Below, one piece after another: positions 19,487 to 28,595 of a DNA stretch of 64,000 nt. A program made the position numbers and the translations under genes. Origin of the DNA: an uncultured Persicobacter sp. (GTDB taxonomy: Bacteria; Bacteroidota; Bacteroidia; Cytophagales; Cyclobacteriaceae); contig CANMKE010000021.1 in NCBI GenBank assembly GCA_947498325.1, positions 1 through 64,000 on the forward strand, in the 5' to 3' direction. The notes under the pieces were generated by a model. The model saw only the letters and a program-made list of their open reading frames with translations, searched no databases and was not told where the DNA came from. Position 1 is the stretch's first letter, and every line of letters starts with the position of its first letter.

Positions 19487-21373
19487 ATGCCAAGTGGGCT
19501 AAAGGCAGTAATTTTAGAAAAAAAACCAATGGCTTTTCAATTTCAATCTGTTCGACAAAAATTTACGGCCACCATTCTGCTTATGGCCCTGATTTCCTGT
19601 GTTAGTGGCGCGTTATCGTATTACCTTTTCAGGCAAAACAATGCCTTGCATCAAACTCAATTGATGGTCAATCAGTTGGAGAAAAACCTGCAACAGGCAA
19701 CCCAACAACAAACCCTTTTTCAATTGAGGGGTAGAAAAAAAGAGACTTTTTATATCCAGCAGGAAACATCAGAATTATTAGCGATGGATAAATCGCTGTC
19801 AGCAATCGATGCTACATTATCGACCCTTGAAAAAGACGAGATGATCAGTGATCAACAACTGCAATTCAAAATTAACAGATTGTGGTTGCTTGTTGGCCAG
19901 TATGCTTCGCTAACCACTCGATTATCAAAAGCCTATCTTGAAAGAGGCTATAAAAGCTATGGCTTGGAGGGGCAAATGCGAGAAGCCGCACATGCACTTG
20001 AAAAGTCAAAATTTAAAACAGATCAAATCTTCCTGTTGACTTTACGCCGACATGAAAAGGATTACATGCTTCGGGGAGAAAAAAAATACATCGAAAGCCT
20101 GCACAAAACCGCTGAAACATTTTTGCAACAAGTCGATCAAAATGGAGATGCCGCTCGCAAAAGCTACCAAAATGCCATCAAGCAGTATGTCCGTTTTTTC
20201 GATCAGATTGTTAAGGTCGATACGCAAATAGGACAAGATACCGAATCGGGTATTCGTAAAGAAATTGAGATGGTCAAAGCCCGCATTCACCCGATAGTTG
20301 CTGAGATTGAAACTAAAATTACCGAACGAAACCAACAGCTAAAAACCAATTCACAAATGGCTTTGGCGTTGTTCATTATCATCAACTTATTGGCTGGTTG
20401 CTTCTGCATTTTCTTTATCAGCAAAAAAGTAACTGCATCTATCAGCAGGCTGAATAAAGCAGTAGGTAAGGTTATGATAGAAGATATTTCAACAGAAGAA
20501 ATTGAGCGTCAGTTTGATGATCAAAGCAGGGACGAAATTGGCAGCCTCAACCGTTCATTTAAAAAACTGATGTTGCAGATTAAGCAAAGGGAGACGGAAA
20601 ACAAAGCACAGACCGAAGCCCTCGAAGCCGCAGCTCAGGAAGACCAAAACAGACAGTGGATCGTAGCGAGTGTCAATGAGTTGCACCGGTTGTTCAAGGA
20701 AACAGATGGCATCAACACGCTTTGTAAGAATATTTTAAAGTATATTATTGATACCGCCCAGCTGAACCAAGGTGCCCTTTTTGTGAAGCAAACAGACGAA
20801 GATGCTTCGAATATGGAATTGCGGGCATGTTATGCCTACAACCGCGAAAAATTTATTTCAGAAAAATATGAATTAGGGGAAGGATTGGTTGGTACCGTTT
20901 GGCAGGAAGAAGAAGCGATGTACATGACTGATATCCCTGCAGACTATGTGAAAATAACGAGTGGCCTCGGGCATGCCACGCCGAAACATTTATACATTAC
21001 GCCTTTGCTGCATAATGGAACCGTTGAGGGGGTTTTGGAGCTGGCTTCATTAACAGAAATTTCACCTACGGCAATGGCCTTTATTCAACAGGCAACAGGG
21101 TTGATTGCATCAATCATTAATTCAGTAAGAATTCAAGAAGATACCCACCGCCTTTTAAGGGAAAGTCAATCGCAGGCCGAGGAATTAAAAGCGCAGGAAG
21201 AAGAACTACGCCAAAATATGGAAGAGCTTGAGGCAACACAAGAAGAAATGCGCCGACTCGCAGACAAAAAAAGTGAAGAAATTGAGCAGTGGCGACAAAC
21301 GGCAAGCTTGAAAAGCCTGATTATTGACGAAAAAAAATCAAGCACTTCTGAGCAAGAACTTCAGGCTCATTAA
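19487..21373 (+). CDS. Membrane HAMP-GAF sensor protein without output domain
   Basis: This 628-residue protein has a first transmembrane segment (about residues 30-50) and a long helical periplasmic domain resembling HBM-type helical bundles (about 50-285). A second transmembrane segment (LALFIIINLLAGCFCIFFI) and a HAMP linker follow. A GAF domain (about 400-545; GEGLVGTVWQEEEAMYMTDIP) and a charged C-terminal coiled coil come last. There is no kinase, cyclase or methyl-accepting hairpin, so it probably signals through a partner. The ATG at 19529 (MAFQFQ) is an alternative start. It overlaps the convergent small gene by 4 bp. Confidence 0.8.
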   Translation: MPSGLKAVILEKKPMAFQFQSVRQKFTATILLMALISCVSGALSYYLFRQNNALHQTQLMVNQLEKNLQQATQQQTLFQLRGRKKETFYIQQETSELLAMDKSLSAIDATLSTLEKDEMISDQQLQFKINRLWLLVGQYASLTTRLSKAYLERGYKSYGLEGQMREAAHALEKSKFKTDQIFLLTLRRHEKDYMLRGEKKYIESLHKTAETFLQQVDQNGDAARKSYQNAIKQYVRFFDQIVKVDTQIGQDTESGIRKEIEMVKARIHPIVAEIETKITERNQQLKTNSQMALALFIIINLLAGCFCIFFISKKVTASISRLNKAVGKVMIEDISTEEIERQFDDQSRDEIGSLNRSFKKLMLQIKQRETENKAQTEALEAAAQEDQNRQWIVASVNELHRLFKETDGINTLCKNILKYIIDTAQLNQGALFVKQTDEDASNMELRACYAYNREKFISEKYELGEGLVGTVWQEEEAMYMTDIPADYVKITSGLGHATPKHLYITPLLHNGTVEGVLELASLTEISPTAMAFIQQATGLIASIINSVRIQEDTHRLLRESQSQAEELKAQEEELRQNMEELEATQEEMRRLADKKSEEIEQWRQTASLKSLIIDEKKSSTSEQELQAH

Positions 21374-21606
21374 TGAAAAAAGATATACATATTTTTGTAA
21401 TCTTCTTCCACCGACTTCTTCGTCGCTGAATTGAGCACACTGAGACTGTCATTCAGTGCTTCCTGAACAAGCTCCTCATGCTCTCTCGAGAGCACAATTT
21501 CTACATCCTCTTTTACCTCCTGATAAAATAAGGTATTGGCCTCATGGTTTACAGCCATGAGGCTAATGCATACAATAAGTCCGAAGAAGATTAGAATGTT
21601 TCTCAT
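21370..21606 (-). CDS. Small secreted or membrane-anchored protein
   Basis: This 78-residue protein begins MRNILIFFGLIVCISLMAV, a good signal peptide or single membrane anchor, and continues as an acidic helical tail (EVKEDVEIVLSREHEELV). No family is recognised. The ATG is clean and the 3' end overlaps the sensor gene by 4 bp. A short secreted product is plausible, but no homology supports it. Confidence 0.5.
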   Translation of the reverse strand: MRNILIFFGLIVCISLMAVNHEANTLFYQEVKEDVEIVLSREHEELVQEALNDSLSVLNSATKKSVEEDYKNMYIFFH

Positions 21607-21740
21607 GCTGTAAATGTATACAAATCCAAATACAAAAAATGTTCCTTATAGTGCTATTGAGCACAATGTAAGGTTTTCCCATTTTATGCTGAATTACTCA
21701 CAACAAAATACTGAATTCATATTGAGGTAACATTGAGATA

Positions 21741-21819
21741 ACAATAATCCTACTGATGTATAAGTATACGATAATAATGCTGATCGCACTCGTCGAAAAC
21801 GAACATGTAGGATTATTGT
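21741..21819. repeat. 13-bp perfect inverted repeat
   Basis: ACAATAATCCTAC (21741-21753) and GTAGGATTATTGT (21807-21819) are exact reverse complements separated by 53 bp. They lie between the small secreted protein and the symporter. Function is unknown; a looping operator or remnant element ends are possible. Confidence 0.6.
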
Positions 21820-21829
21820 CAGAATGCTA

Positions 21830-21877
21830 ATTTTCGGACATTATCACTCGACAAAAAGCTATAATCAGTCCGAAAAT
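21830..21877 (-). terminator. Weak terminator-like hairpin after the symporter
   Basis: ATTTTCGGAC (21830-21839) pairs with GTCCGAAAAT (21868-21877), extended by imperfect ATTAT/ATAAT pairing. The loop is long and the U-tract poor. It sits 10 bp past the symporter stop. Confidence 0.4.
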
Positions 21878-21885
21878 TACAAGCT

Positions 21886-23373
21886 TTAATGCTCAAACTT
21901 TCTGCGTAAAAATACACTGAATAAAGCGCCTGCACCTAATACCAATGCCCACTGCGTAATGACTGTGGCATTCGAATAAACATCCATAAAATTCCAGTTG
22001 CCGAGTTCATCAAACCAAGGGTAATCACTATAACCTCTCGACAGCCACCAGTAGACTAAACCCAATCCTAAGGGAATAATGGACAGCATGAAAATCTTGA
22101 ATAACAGATCGGGGAATTTAAGATTGCCTGGCATGTCAATCCACTCCCTTTTAAAGTTGCCTATTCCAATTTTTAGCACCGCAAAGGTGACAAACATGCC
22201 ACTGAGAATTAATCCTACTCCCCACACCCAGTCCTGATTGGTAAAGAAATCCAAAGACCAGGCCGAAGGGGCACCAAATACAAAGCATAAAATAGCAATG
22301 ATAAATAATGCCCGCCCACGTGGAATTCCAAGATCAGAGACAAATCGTAAAAACATTTCCAGCATCGTCAATAAACTGCTAAAAGCTGCAAGGCTGAATG
22401 CGAGGAAGAATAATATAGCCACAAACTCACCTGCCGGCAATTGCTCAAACAGATTGGGAATTACCGTGAAAGTCAGTGCCTGATTACCCGTTTGTAATAA
22501 ACTTACTGCCTCCTGAGCACTCGGTGCCAATAAAAATACCGCAGGAATAATGGCTACTGCGCATACCATAGAGGCCACATTATTGCCAAGGCCTGACATC
22601 ACCACATTGAAAGTAACATCATCGTCACGCTTGGAATAGGATCCCAAAGTCATGATCAAACCCCAGCCAGCACCCGTCGACCATGCCGACTGAGATAGTG
22701 CCTCTACCCAAACCACTGGGTCTGAAAACAGTTCAGGGCGAATATTAAACATATACGCAAGGCCTTCTCTACCGCCTTCCTGACTCAAAGTACTTGCTGC
22801 AAGCACCAATAAAAGCACAAACAAAGAAGGGATCAGTATTTTGCTGGCATACTCCAAACCATGTTGTACACCACGTACCAACACCAATACAGCAACAATA
22901 ATTACCCCACCGTGCATCAACATCGTCGGCCAATGATTCGATGAAACGGTGTTCCATAAGTTATCAAAATACACCTGATCATAGGTTACAGGCACATCGG
23001 AAGTCCAGGATGAAAATGCAAAATCGAAAGCCCAAAACAGGAAGTGCAGTCCCCAGGAAACCACCACTGAATAATAGAAAGTAATACCAAGGGTACAACA
23101 GAAAATGAAAATACCCATCCACGAAAATTTCCATCCTGCTGCATTACTGAAAGAGGCAACGACATTTTTCCGAATTCGCTTTCCTATCGCAAATTCGGCC
23201 AATAATATTGGAATAGACCAAACGAACAAAAATAAAAACCACAATAAAATAAAACTGCCACCGTACTGTCCTGCAAGCCTTGGGAACCGCCATAGGTTAC
23301 CTGCACCAATGGCCATTCCCAATGAGGTAATAATTAATCCCCATCGGCCACTAAATCCTTGTTCGTTCGTCAT
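21886..23373 (-). CDS. Sodium-dependent neurotransmitter:sodium symporter (SNF/NSS) family transporter
   Basis: This 495-residue inner-membrane protein has about 12 hydrophobic segments. The NSS signature is clear at the N-terminus: GRWGLIITSLGMAIGAGNLW followed by RFPRLAGQYGGSFILLW, the unwound TM1 region that binds Na+ and substrate. Bacterial members (LeuT, MhsT type) import amino acids with Na+. The substrate cannot be read here. The gene starts 4 bp after the LOG-family gene stop, so they form an operon, perhaps with the DUF2147 gene upstream. Confidence 0.92.
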   Translation of the reverse strand: MTNEQGFSGRWGLIITSLGMAIGAGNLWRFPRLAGQYGGSFILLWFLFLFVWSIPILLAEFAIGKRIRKNVVASFSNAAGWKFSWMGIFIFCCTLGITFYYSVVVSWGLHFLFWAFDFAFSSWTSDVPVTYDQVYFDNLWNTVSSNHWPTMLMHGGVIIVAVLVLVRGVQHGLEYASKILIPSLFVLLLVLAASTLSQEGGREGLAYMFNIRPELFSDPVVWVEALSQSAWSTGAGWGLIMTLGSYSKRDDDVTFNVVMSGLGNNVASMVCAVAIIPAVFLLAPSAQEAVSLLQTGNQALTFTVIPNLFEQLPAGEFVAILFFLAFSLAAFSSLLTMLEMFLRFVSDLGIPRGRALFIIAILCFVFGAPSAWSLDFFTNQDWVWGVGLILSGMFVTFAVLKIGIGNFKREWIDMPGNLKFPDLLFKIFMLSIIPLGLGLVYWWLSRGYSDYPWFDELGNWNFMDVYSNATVITQWALVLGAGALFSVFLRRKFEH

Positions 23374-23377
23374 AAAA

Positions 23378-23938
23378 TTAGTTTATGAAAGACTCCATCC
23401 GCGCAATCAACGCCTGGATGTTTCGCTCACAGTGCCACATATTAATTGTTTGGCTACTGAGAAAACCTTCGTCCTTCATCTTTGTGAAAAAAAGTTGCAG
23501 TGGATCATAAAACCCATCGACATTATGTAAAATTGAAAACTGATGATCGCCAGCTCCAATTGCTTTATTGGTAATAACTTCAAAAAATTCATCCATAGTG
23601 CCCGAGCCCCCAGGCAGGGAAATACTGCCAATAGACAGCTTTTCCATCAGGGTTTTCCTTTCGGCCATACTCGCAACAGGATATAATTCCGTAAGATTCG
23701 GGTGAAGAATTTCTTTGTCCTCAATAAATGGAGGGTAAACCCCAATAACATGCCCACCACTTTCCAGGGCTCCATTGGCCATAGCGCCCATCAGCCCTGA
23801 AATTGAACCGCCATACACGATCCGCCAGCCCGCTTTTGCCAAGGCCTGCCCAAGGGCAAAGGCCTGTTCCATATAAATATCTTTAGCGCCAGTTCGTGAG
23901 GCGCAATAAACCGCTACCGTTTTCGTTCTATTTTCCAT
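23378..23938 (-). CDS. LOG-family nucleotide phosphoribohydrolase
   Basis: This 186-residue cytoplasmic enzyme has the Rossmann-like LOG fold. The hallmark PGGSGTMDEFFEVIT (PGGxGTxxE) and an upstream VYGGSISGLMGAMANGAL motif are intact. Family members cleave nucleoside 5'-monophosphates to base plus ribose 5-phosphate (cytokinin activation in plants, nucleotide hygiene in bacteria). It was often annotated as lysine decarboxylase by mistake. Coupling to the downstream sodium symporter is tight (4 bp). Confidence 0.92.
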   Translation of the reverse strand: MENRTKTVAVYCASRTGAKDIYMEQAFALGQALAKAGWRIVYGGSISGLMGAMANGALESGGHVIGVYPPFIEDKEILHPNLTELYPVASMAERKTLMEKLSIGSISLPGGSGTMDEFFEVITNKAIGAGDHQFSILHNVDGFYDPLQLFFTKMKDEGFLSSQTINMWHCERNIQALIARMESFIN

Positions 23939-23992
23939 TTTCTAAAAAGTGATAAACTCAAATATAATGGAATTCCGAAAGCTGAAGGGCAT

Positions 23993-24415
23993 TTATTGGT
24001 CTTTAAAAGGCAACCATTGCTGGGTTTTATAAAGAAAGCCGAGATATCCCCTGACCATCAGGTGATCTCCTTCTCGCCAAATTTTGCCATCGTACATTTT
24101 GCCATTTTCAGGTTTGAGAATTTCTCCCCCAGCCCAGGTGTCCCCCTGTTGTTTCATGGATTTAATAATGACCATGCCCAACAACGGCTGATTCTTCTGA
24201 TCGCCTGGGCATTCCTTACAAAGGATGTCTTTATCGCCCACCAAAATGTCGACAATCTTTCCAAACATTAGACCGTCTTGCTGATAAATCTCAACAATGG
24301 CTTTATGTTCCCCACTCACTTCATCAACCGTTATCCAACGGCCAAAAGGAGACTGTGCATAAAGCTGAACAAATGACAAACACACGAATGCGAAGGTGAC
24401 CAATCCTATCCTCAT
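23993..24415 (-). CDS. DUF2147 secreted protein
   Basis: This 140-residue protein has a signal peptide (cleavage near LYAQ, residue about 21). The DUF2147 pattern follows: SPFGRWITVDE at the start of the mature part, EIYQQDGLMFGKIV, a conserved paired-cysteine loop (ILCKECPGDQKNQPLLG), then the GGEILKPENGKMYDGKIW block and a final RGYLGFLYKTQQW. It is a small periplasmic or secreted beta-barrel-like domain of unknown function, common in Bacteroidota and Proteobacteria. It lies 54 bp upstream of the LOG gene. Confidence 0.88.
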   Translation of the reverse strand: MRIGLVTFAFVCLSFVQLYAQSPFGRWITVDEVSGEHKAIVEIYQQDGLMFGKIVDILVGDKDILCKECPGDQKNQPLLGMVIIKSMKQQGDTWAGGEILKPENGKMYDGKIWREGDHLMVRGYLGFLYKTQQWLPFKDQ

Positions 24416-24479
24416 GATGAATAATTTTTGAATGAATATTTATAAAATTACCCATTATTGCCCGTCAAAGCAAAAAAAA

Positions 24480-24503
24480 GCCCCTAAACTTAACTTTAGG
24501 GGC
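24480..24503 (-). terminator. Terminator after the export operon
   Basis: GCCCCTAAA (24480-24488) pairs with TTTAGGGGC (24495-24503). There are A8 before and T6 after, so it can act in both directions. It lies 24 bp past the ABC permease stop. Confidence 0.9.
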
Positions 24504-24526
24504 TTTTTTCAGCTACCGTAATTTTT

Positions 24527-25723
24527 TTATTTGCTGATGTTCATTTCCAATTCTTTGGCTTGCTCTGCATCATTTGTTGGAATTTTCCGCAGCTTAAAGT
24601 AAAGTAGTACCATACTCAGCAACCCAAAAATGACCGTCATTAATGCAAGTACTTTCAGCTGAGGGATGATGTCTGATAAGCCAGCACCATAAAATGACAG
24701 CTCTCGGAAAGCGGCCAAAAAGTGCGTCAAAGGAATGCATCGACCTATGAAAGCCACGGCATCAGGCATCTGAGATAATGGCCATGTAAAACCTGAAACC
24801 ACAAAACTTGGCGTCGCCAAAACCATTGCAATTTCTGTGGCTTTCAGCTGGTTAGGCACCAACAATGAAAGCAAAATACCGAGGAATATCACTGGTAATA
24901 AAAATGCAAAAAGCAAAACTGCCATAGCTGGCATATTTTCAGCAAGCGGAATATTGAACATTGGGAACATCACGCCTACCGCAGCGAGCATCATTACGCC
25001 AGTCAGTAAAAATGGTAAAATCTTGACCCCCATAATCTTCCATCCTTTTTTGGTTTTTGAGGTGATTTCATGCCATTTCCCCTCTTCAAACTCCCGAGCG
25101 AAAGTCAAAGCCAAGGCCAACAGGAATACCTGCTGAATAATGGTACCGATCATTCCTGGCCATAGGAAACGCATATAATTGGCCGTTTCGTTATAGTATC
25201 GCTCATAATTCACCGAAAAAGGCTCATACTGATGGCGCGCAATTTCTTCAGGAATTCCCTGTTTTTTTAGACCTTCAATTTCTATCCCCGCCTGCAGGGT
25301 TTTCATCACATATTGCACCCCTTTTGCAGAATAGTTTGCTGAGACAATATTGGCCGTATTGATCGCCACTGAAAGCTCAGGGTCCCGCTTTTGAAGAATA
25401 TCCGCCTCAAAGTGATGGGGAATGGTAATGACCGCTTTATACTTTTCCGACCGAATTGTTTTCGGTAAGTCTGTTTTGTCATACTTGACCATATCCACAG
25501 TAATGAGTTCATTATCGTCAAGCATATCGACAATTTTAGAACTGAGTGCAGACTGATCAAGATCGACCACCATAATCGGTAAATTTGACGGTGAGCCTTT
25601 CTGATAGGTAAAGCCGAATAACAAACCATAAACCACTGGTGCGGCAAAAAATATCACCATCACCACTGAATTACTGAACATCATTCGGAACTCCCGCTTT
25701 ATTAAAGCTATAAATGTTTCCAT
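24527..25723 (-). CDS. ABC-2 type export permease
   Basis: This 398-residue inner-membrane protein of the YhhJ/YbhR type has one transmembrane segment near residue 20-38, a large periplasmic domain (about 40-180) and a C-terminal ABC-2 membrane domain with about five segments (EFEEGKWHEITSKTKKGW, LATPSFVVSGFTWPLSQMP). It is the last gene of a TolC-HlyD-permease operon. No nucleotide-binding subunit is encoded in the operon or elsewhere in the window, so the ATPase must be supplied from another locus. Confidence 0.9.
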   Translation of the reverse strand: METFIALIKREFRMMFSNSVVMVIFFAAPVVYGLLFGFTYQKGSPSNLPIMVVDLDQSALSSKIVDMLDDNELITVDMVKYDKTDLPKTIRSEKYKAVITIPHHFEADILQKRDPELSVAINTANIVSANYSAKGVQYVMKTLQAGIEIEGLKKQGIPEEIARHQYEPFSVNYERYYNETANYMRFLWPGMIGTIIQQVFLLALALTFAREFEEGKWHEITSKTKKGWKIMGVKILPFLLTGVMMLAAVGVMFPMFNIPLAENMPAMAVLLFAFLLPVIFLGILLSLLVPNQLKATEIAMVLATPSFVVSGFTWPLSQMPDAVAFIGRCIPLTHFLAAFRELSFYGAGLSDIIPQLKVLALMTVIFGLLSMVLLYFKLRKIPTNDAEQAKELEMNISK

Positions 25724-25729
25724 TGCCCG

Positions 25730-26686
25730 TTATTCTTTAATGAGTGCGTTGGTATTAACAAAAAGGTGGTTGGCTTCCTGCTGATCAATAGCCTTGACCT
25801 GAATTTCGAAAGCACTTTCACCAAGTTTAGCCGTAGGATAAGCCGTTGTACGGTCGGCGTATTTAGTCAAGGCGGAAACTTTACTCACTTTCGCCTTGAT
25901 AGATTTATCAAGATATGGGACATAAACGGTATGTACAGCGCCCACTTTGTATTGGTTCACCTCGGATTCAGCTACCGTAAAACGGAAGAAAGTGCTGTTA
26001 GGCAACCAGCCCACAAAAAGGCTATATCCTGCCAAAGACAACTCCCCTTCCTTTAAGGTAATGGTAGAAATTTCCATAGATTTTGGTGCAATGACAAAAC
26101 GCTCAGATTCGGCTACTTTAGCCAGCTCCACAGCCCCTTCGGCCCGTTGCATCGTGCCCAGCGCCATGCGTACTTTTTCATTCCTTACCCCCTTGGTAAC
26201 TTCTTTCTTTTTGGCAAGGACACCCTCGTACTGGGCTTTGGCTCCGATGTACTTCATTTTTACTTCATCAAATTTCTGTGCGGAAATCAACGAGTCTTCG
26301 TACATGTTTTTCATCCGATGGAAAGATTTCGAAGCGAAATCATACTGCTCCTTAACTGCCGACAGCTTGGCATCAATCTGTGCAAACTGCTCCGCCGTAG
26401 CTCCGTTCAAAGCCATTTCATACTGCGCCTTAGCTGCAAGCAAAGCCCCTTCAGCCTGATGTTTCTTGGCTTCCACTTCAGGGATATCGAGAATGGCAAG
26501 GGTATCCCCAGCACGTACAAAATCACCTTCCTCTACTTTAAGAGAGAGAATTCTTCCAGGAACCTTTGGTGCGACGGCAATAGAGGACTTTTTCACCTTT
26601 CCTTTGATGCCTGCCGCTTGTTCATTACTGTTACATGCAGCCAATAAAGTAGCTACTGCGAGGGATATAATTGTTAATTTTTTCAT
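25730..26686 (-). CDS. HlyD-family membrane fusion lipoprotein
   Basis: This 318-residue periplasmic adaptor links the inner-membrane permease to the TolC channel. The N-terminus is a lipoprotein signal (ISLAVATLLAAC, Cys near residue 18). A barrel-sandwich half-motif (VAPKVPGRILSLKVEEGDFV, AGDTLAILDIPEVE) follows, then an alpha-helical hairpin rich in coiled coil and the second lipoyl half (TLKEGELSLAGYSLFVG). It starts 22 bp after the TolC-type gene and is followed 6 bp later by the permease. Confidence 0.92.
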   Translation of the reverse strand: MKKLTIISLAVATLLAACNSNEQAAGIKGKVKKSSIAVAPKVPGRILSLKVEEGDFVRAGDTLAILDIPEVEAKKHQAEGALLAAKAQYEMALNGATAEQFAQIDAKLSAVKEQYDFASKSFHRMKNMYEDSLISAQKFDEVKMKYIGAKAQYEGVLAKKKEVTKGVRNEKVRMALGTMQRAEGAVELAKVAESERFVIAPKSMEISTITLKEGELSLAGYSLFVGWLPNSTFFRFTVAESEVNQYKVGAVHTVYVPYLDKSIKAKVSKVSALTKYADRTTAYPTAKLGESAFEIQVKAIDQQEANHLFVNTNALIKE

Positions 26687-26708
26687 GATGCTAATTTGGA
26701 AAAATAGG

Positions 26709-28166
26709 TTATTGGATATTTTCTAACTGAAGATCGCCTGTCGCCTCAAGTAAGGACACACCTGCACGACGCTGGTCATAGATCACTTTGTTCAAGGCCA
26801 TTTTGGTTTGTTGCAAATCCGTGATGGCCTCTAACAGTTGGTTCACTGTAGCAAGCCCTTCCGCATATTCTTTTGAGCGGATTTCAAGGCCAAGATTTGC
26901 CTTTTCAACCTTCTGCTGCAATACGGCAATTTTACTGCTATTGACCTGAAAATCAACCTTCGTTTTTTCTAAAGATAAAGCCAATAGTGAAGTAGCGTCC
27001 TCGAGTTTATTCACTGCAATAGTATGGTCTATTTTTGCTATCTGACGTTCATGAGCGGTATGAAAACCATCGAAGATTTCCCAGGTAACCGCTACACCAA
27101 CCATACTTGCAGGGTCCACAACCGCCATATCCTTCATATTAATATACTGCGACGTTCCGAAGGCCATCGCCTTAGGCAGATAACCCGAAATGGTGGCTTT
27201 CTGCTGATATGATCTTGCCGCCACCGATTCCTTCAATGCTGCCACTTCTGGTCGGTGATTGATATCGTTCCCTGTAGAAACCTGCACCCATGGTGTCAAT
27301 ACCACATGATGCATAGCAATTGCTTCGGCAGGCTCTCCTGTAAGTTGCTCAAGACGGGTCAAGACCAACTGCTTATTTCCCGACAGCTCAATGTCTTTGG
27401 TATCAAGATCCAATGAGGCAATTTCTATTTTTTGAAGATCGTATCGGGTAATTAATCCATTGGCCTTCGCTTTTTGGGCTCGCGTCTTTTCCTTATCGAG
27501 CAACTTTCTGGCATCATTCAATACTTGTTCCGAAGCCGAAATCAGCCCTAATTTATCGTAATAATCCGTTACCTCTTTAATCACCTGCCCTTCCTGACGT
27601 TTAACCATCAGGCGTTCAGCGGCAATTTTATGATCCAGCGCCTTGGAAAGATAAGTCACTTTAAGGCCTGAAAACAATACCATTTTCGCAGAGATACCTG
27701 CGTTCCAGATATTCATATCATTTGAAGTCAAGCCAAACGATGACGGAATCTCAGGCAGTTTGCCGATTAACTCCGGCAACATCGCTCCCAAAGCGGGGTT
27801 TCCTGCTGCAATAACTGGCGCCAAACCACCAAGCATCCCACCAAGGTTTTGCCCCATTCCCAAAATTGATTGAGGAGTTTGGATATCATGGACATTCAGA
27901 CCTGCATAAGCATAACCACCATTTAGCGATACCTTTGGGATAAAAGTTCCCCAGGCCATCTTCTTTTGAATTTCCGTTTTGTGATAACCTAATTGTAGAT
28001 TCTGCACTTCCCTGTTTTGGTGCAGGGCCTTTGAAATTAGGTCTTGTAAATAAGCACGGTCCTGGGTCTGCTGTGCTTCCGTATTAATTGATTGTGCTTT
28101 TGACGGCACCCACAGGGTGATGCTAAAAACCATCAAGCAAAAAAATGTCACTTTCCTTTTCATCAT
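26709..28166 (-). CDS. TolC-family outer-membrane efflux protein
   Basis: I chose the paired ATG at 28166/28163 (MMKRKVTFFCL) rather than an upstream TTG, because it places the signal peptide at the N-terminus (about 485 residues; cleavage near SKAQS). Two outer-membrane-efflux repeats with long coiled-coil helices are visible (ISASEQVLNDARKLLDKEK, and the matching second-half helix near EKANLGLEIRSKEYAEG). It begins the export operon TolC-HlyD-ABC permease. Substrate unknown. No TetR regulator is adjacent. Confidence 0.92.
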   Translation of the reverse strand: MMKRKVTFFCLMVFSITLWVPSKAQSINTEAQQTQDRAYLQDLISKALHQNREVQNLQLGYHKTEIQKKMAWGTFIPKVSLNGGYAYAGLNVHDIQTPQSILGMGQNLGGMLGGLAPVIAAGNPALGAMLPELIGKLPEIPSSFGLTSNDMNIWNAGISAKMVLFSGLKVTYLSKALDHKIAAERLMVKRQEGQVIKEVTDYYDKLGLISASEQVLNDARKLLDKEKTRAQKAKANGLITRYDLQKIEIASLDLDTKDIELSGNKQLVLTRLEQLTGEPAEAIAMHHVVLTPWVQVSTGNDINHRPEVAALKESVAARSYQQKATISGYLPKAMAFGTSQYINMKDMAVVDPASMVGVAVTWEIFDGFHTAHERQIAKIDHTIAVNKLEDATSLLALSLEKTKVDFQVNSSKIAVLQQKVEKANLGLEIRSKEYAEGLATVNQLLEAITDLQQTKMALNKVIYDQRRAGVSLLEATGDLQLENIQ

Positions 28167-28196
28167 TAAGGCGTCTTGTTCTAAATGTTGAAACAA

Positions 28197-28543
28197 AAGT
28201 AAAACAAAAATCAGAAAATGGAAACCGATAAAATAAAATTAGTTCCCTGTTAGGAAACCTAAAATTTGGCAATAACCAAAAACAGTCCTTATAATAACCC
28301 TACGGCTTATTTATAGAAACTCCACAAAAAAATAAAAATGAATATTTTTTCATAAAAATCTTTATGCGCTGAAATTGTAGTCATATTTACAGAAACGAGG
28401 CGCTAAAAATACCATATTAGAAAGGAATACTATGCTAACATATAAAGATGATAATATTTACTGATGCATTTAAAGTGATAATCCTCAATCATAAAACCAA
28501 TAATAGTCATTGATGAATATATATTCACCCAAGTGTAGATATA
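28197..28543. other. AT-rich spacer upstream of the export operon
   Basis: No gene is seen. The region carries the promoter of the tolC-type operon. An imperfect inverted repeat (TTCCCTGTTAGGAA, about 28243-28256) roughly 80 bp upstream of the start could be an operator. Confidence 0.35.
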
Positions 28544-28549
28544 AAAAAA

Positions 28550-28569
28550 AGCAGCCATAATGACTGCTT
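28550..28569 (-). terminator. Terminator after the phosphofructokinase gene
   Basis: AGCAG(T/C)CAT-type arms flank a short loop (28550-28569), with eight As on the plus strand before it giving a U8 tract on the minus transcript. It lies about 27 bp past the stop. Confidence 0.85.
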
Positions 28570-28595
28570 TTTGTAAATATTATAAAACTGGAAAA

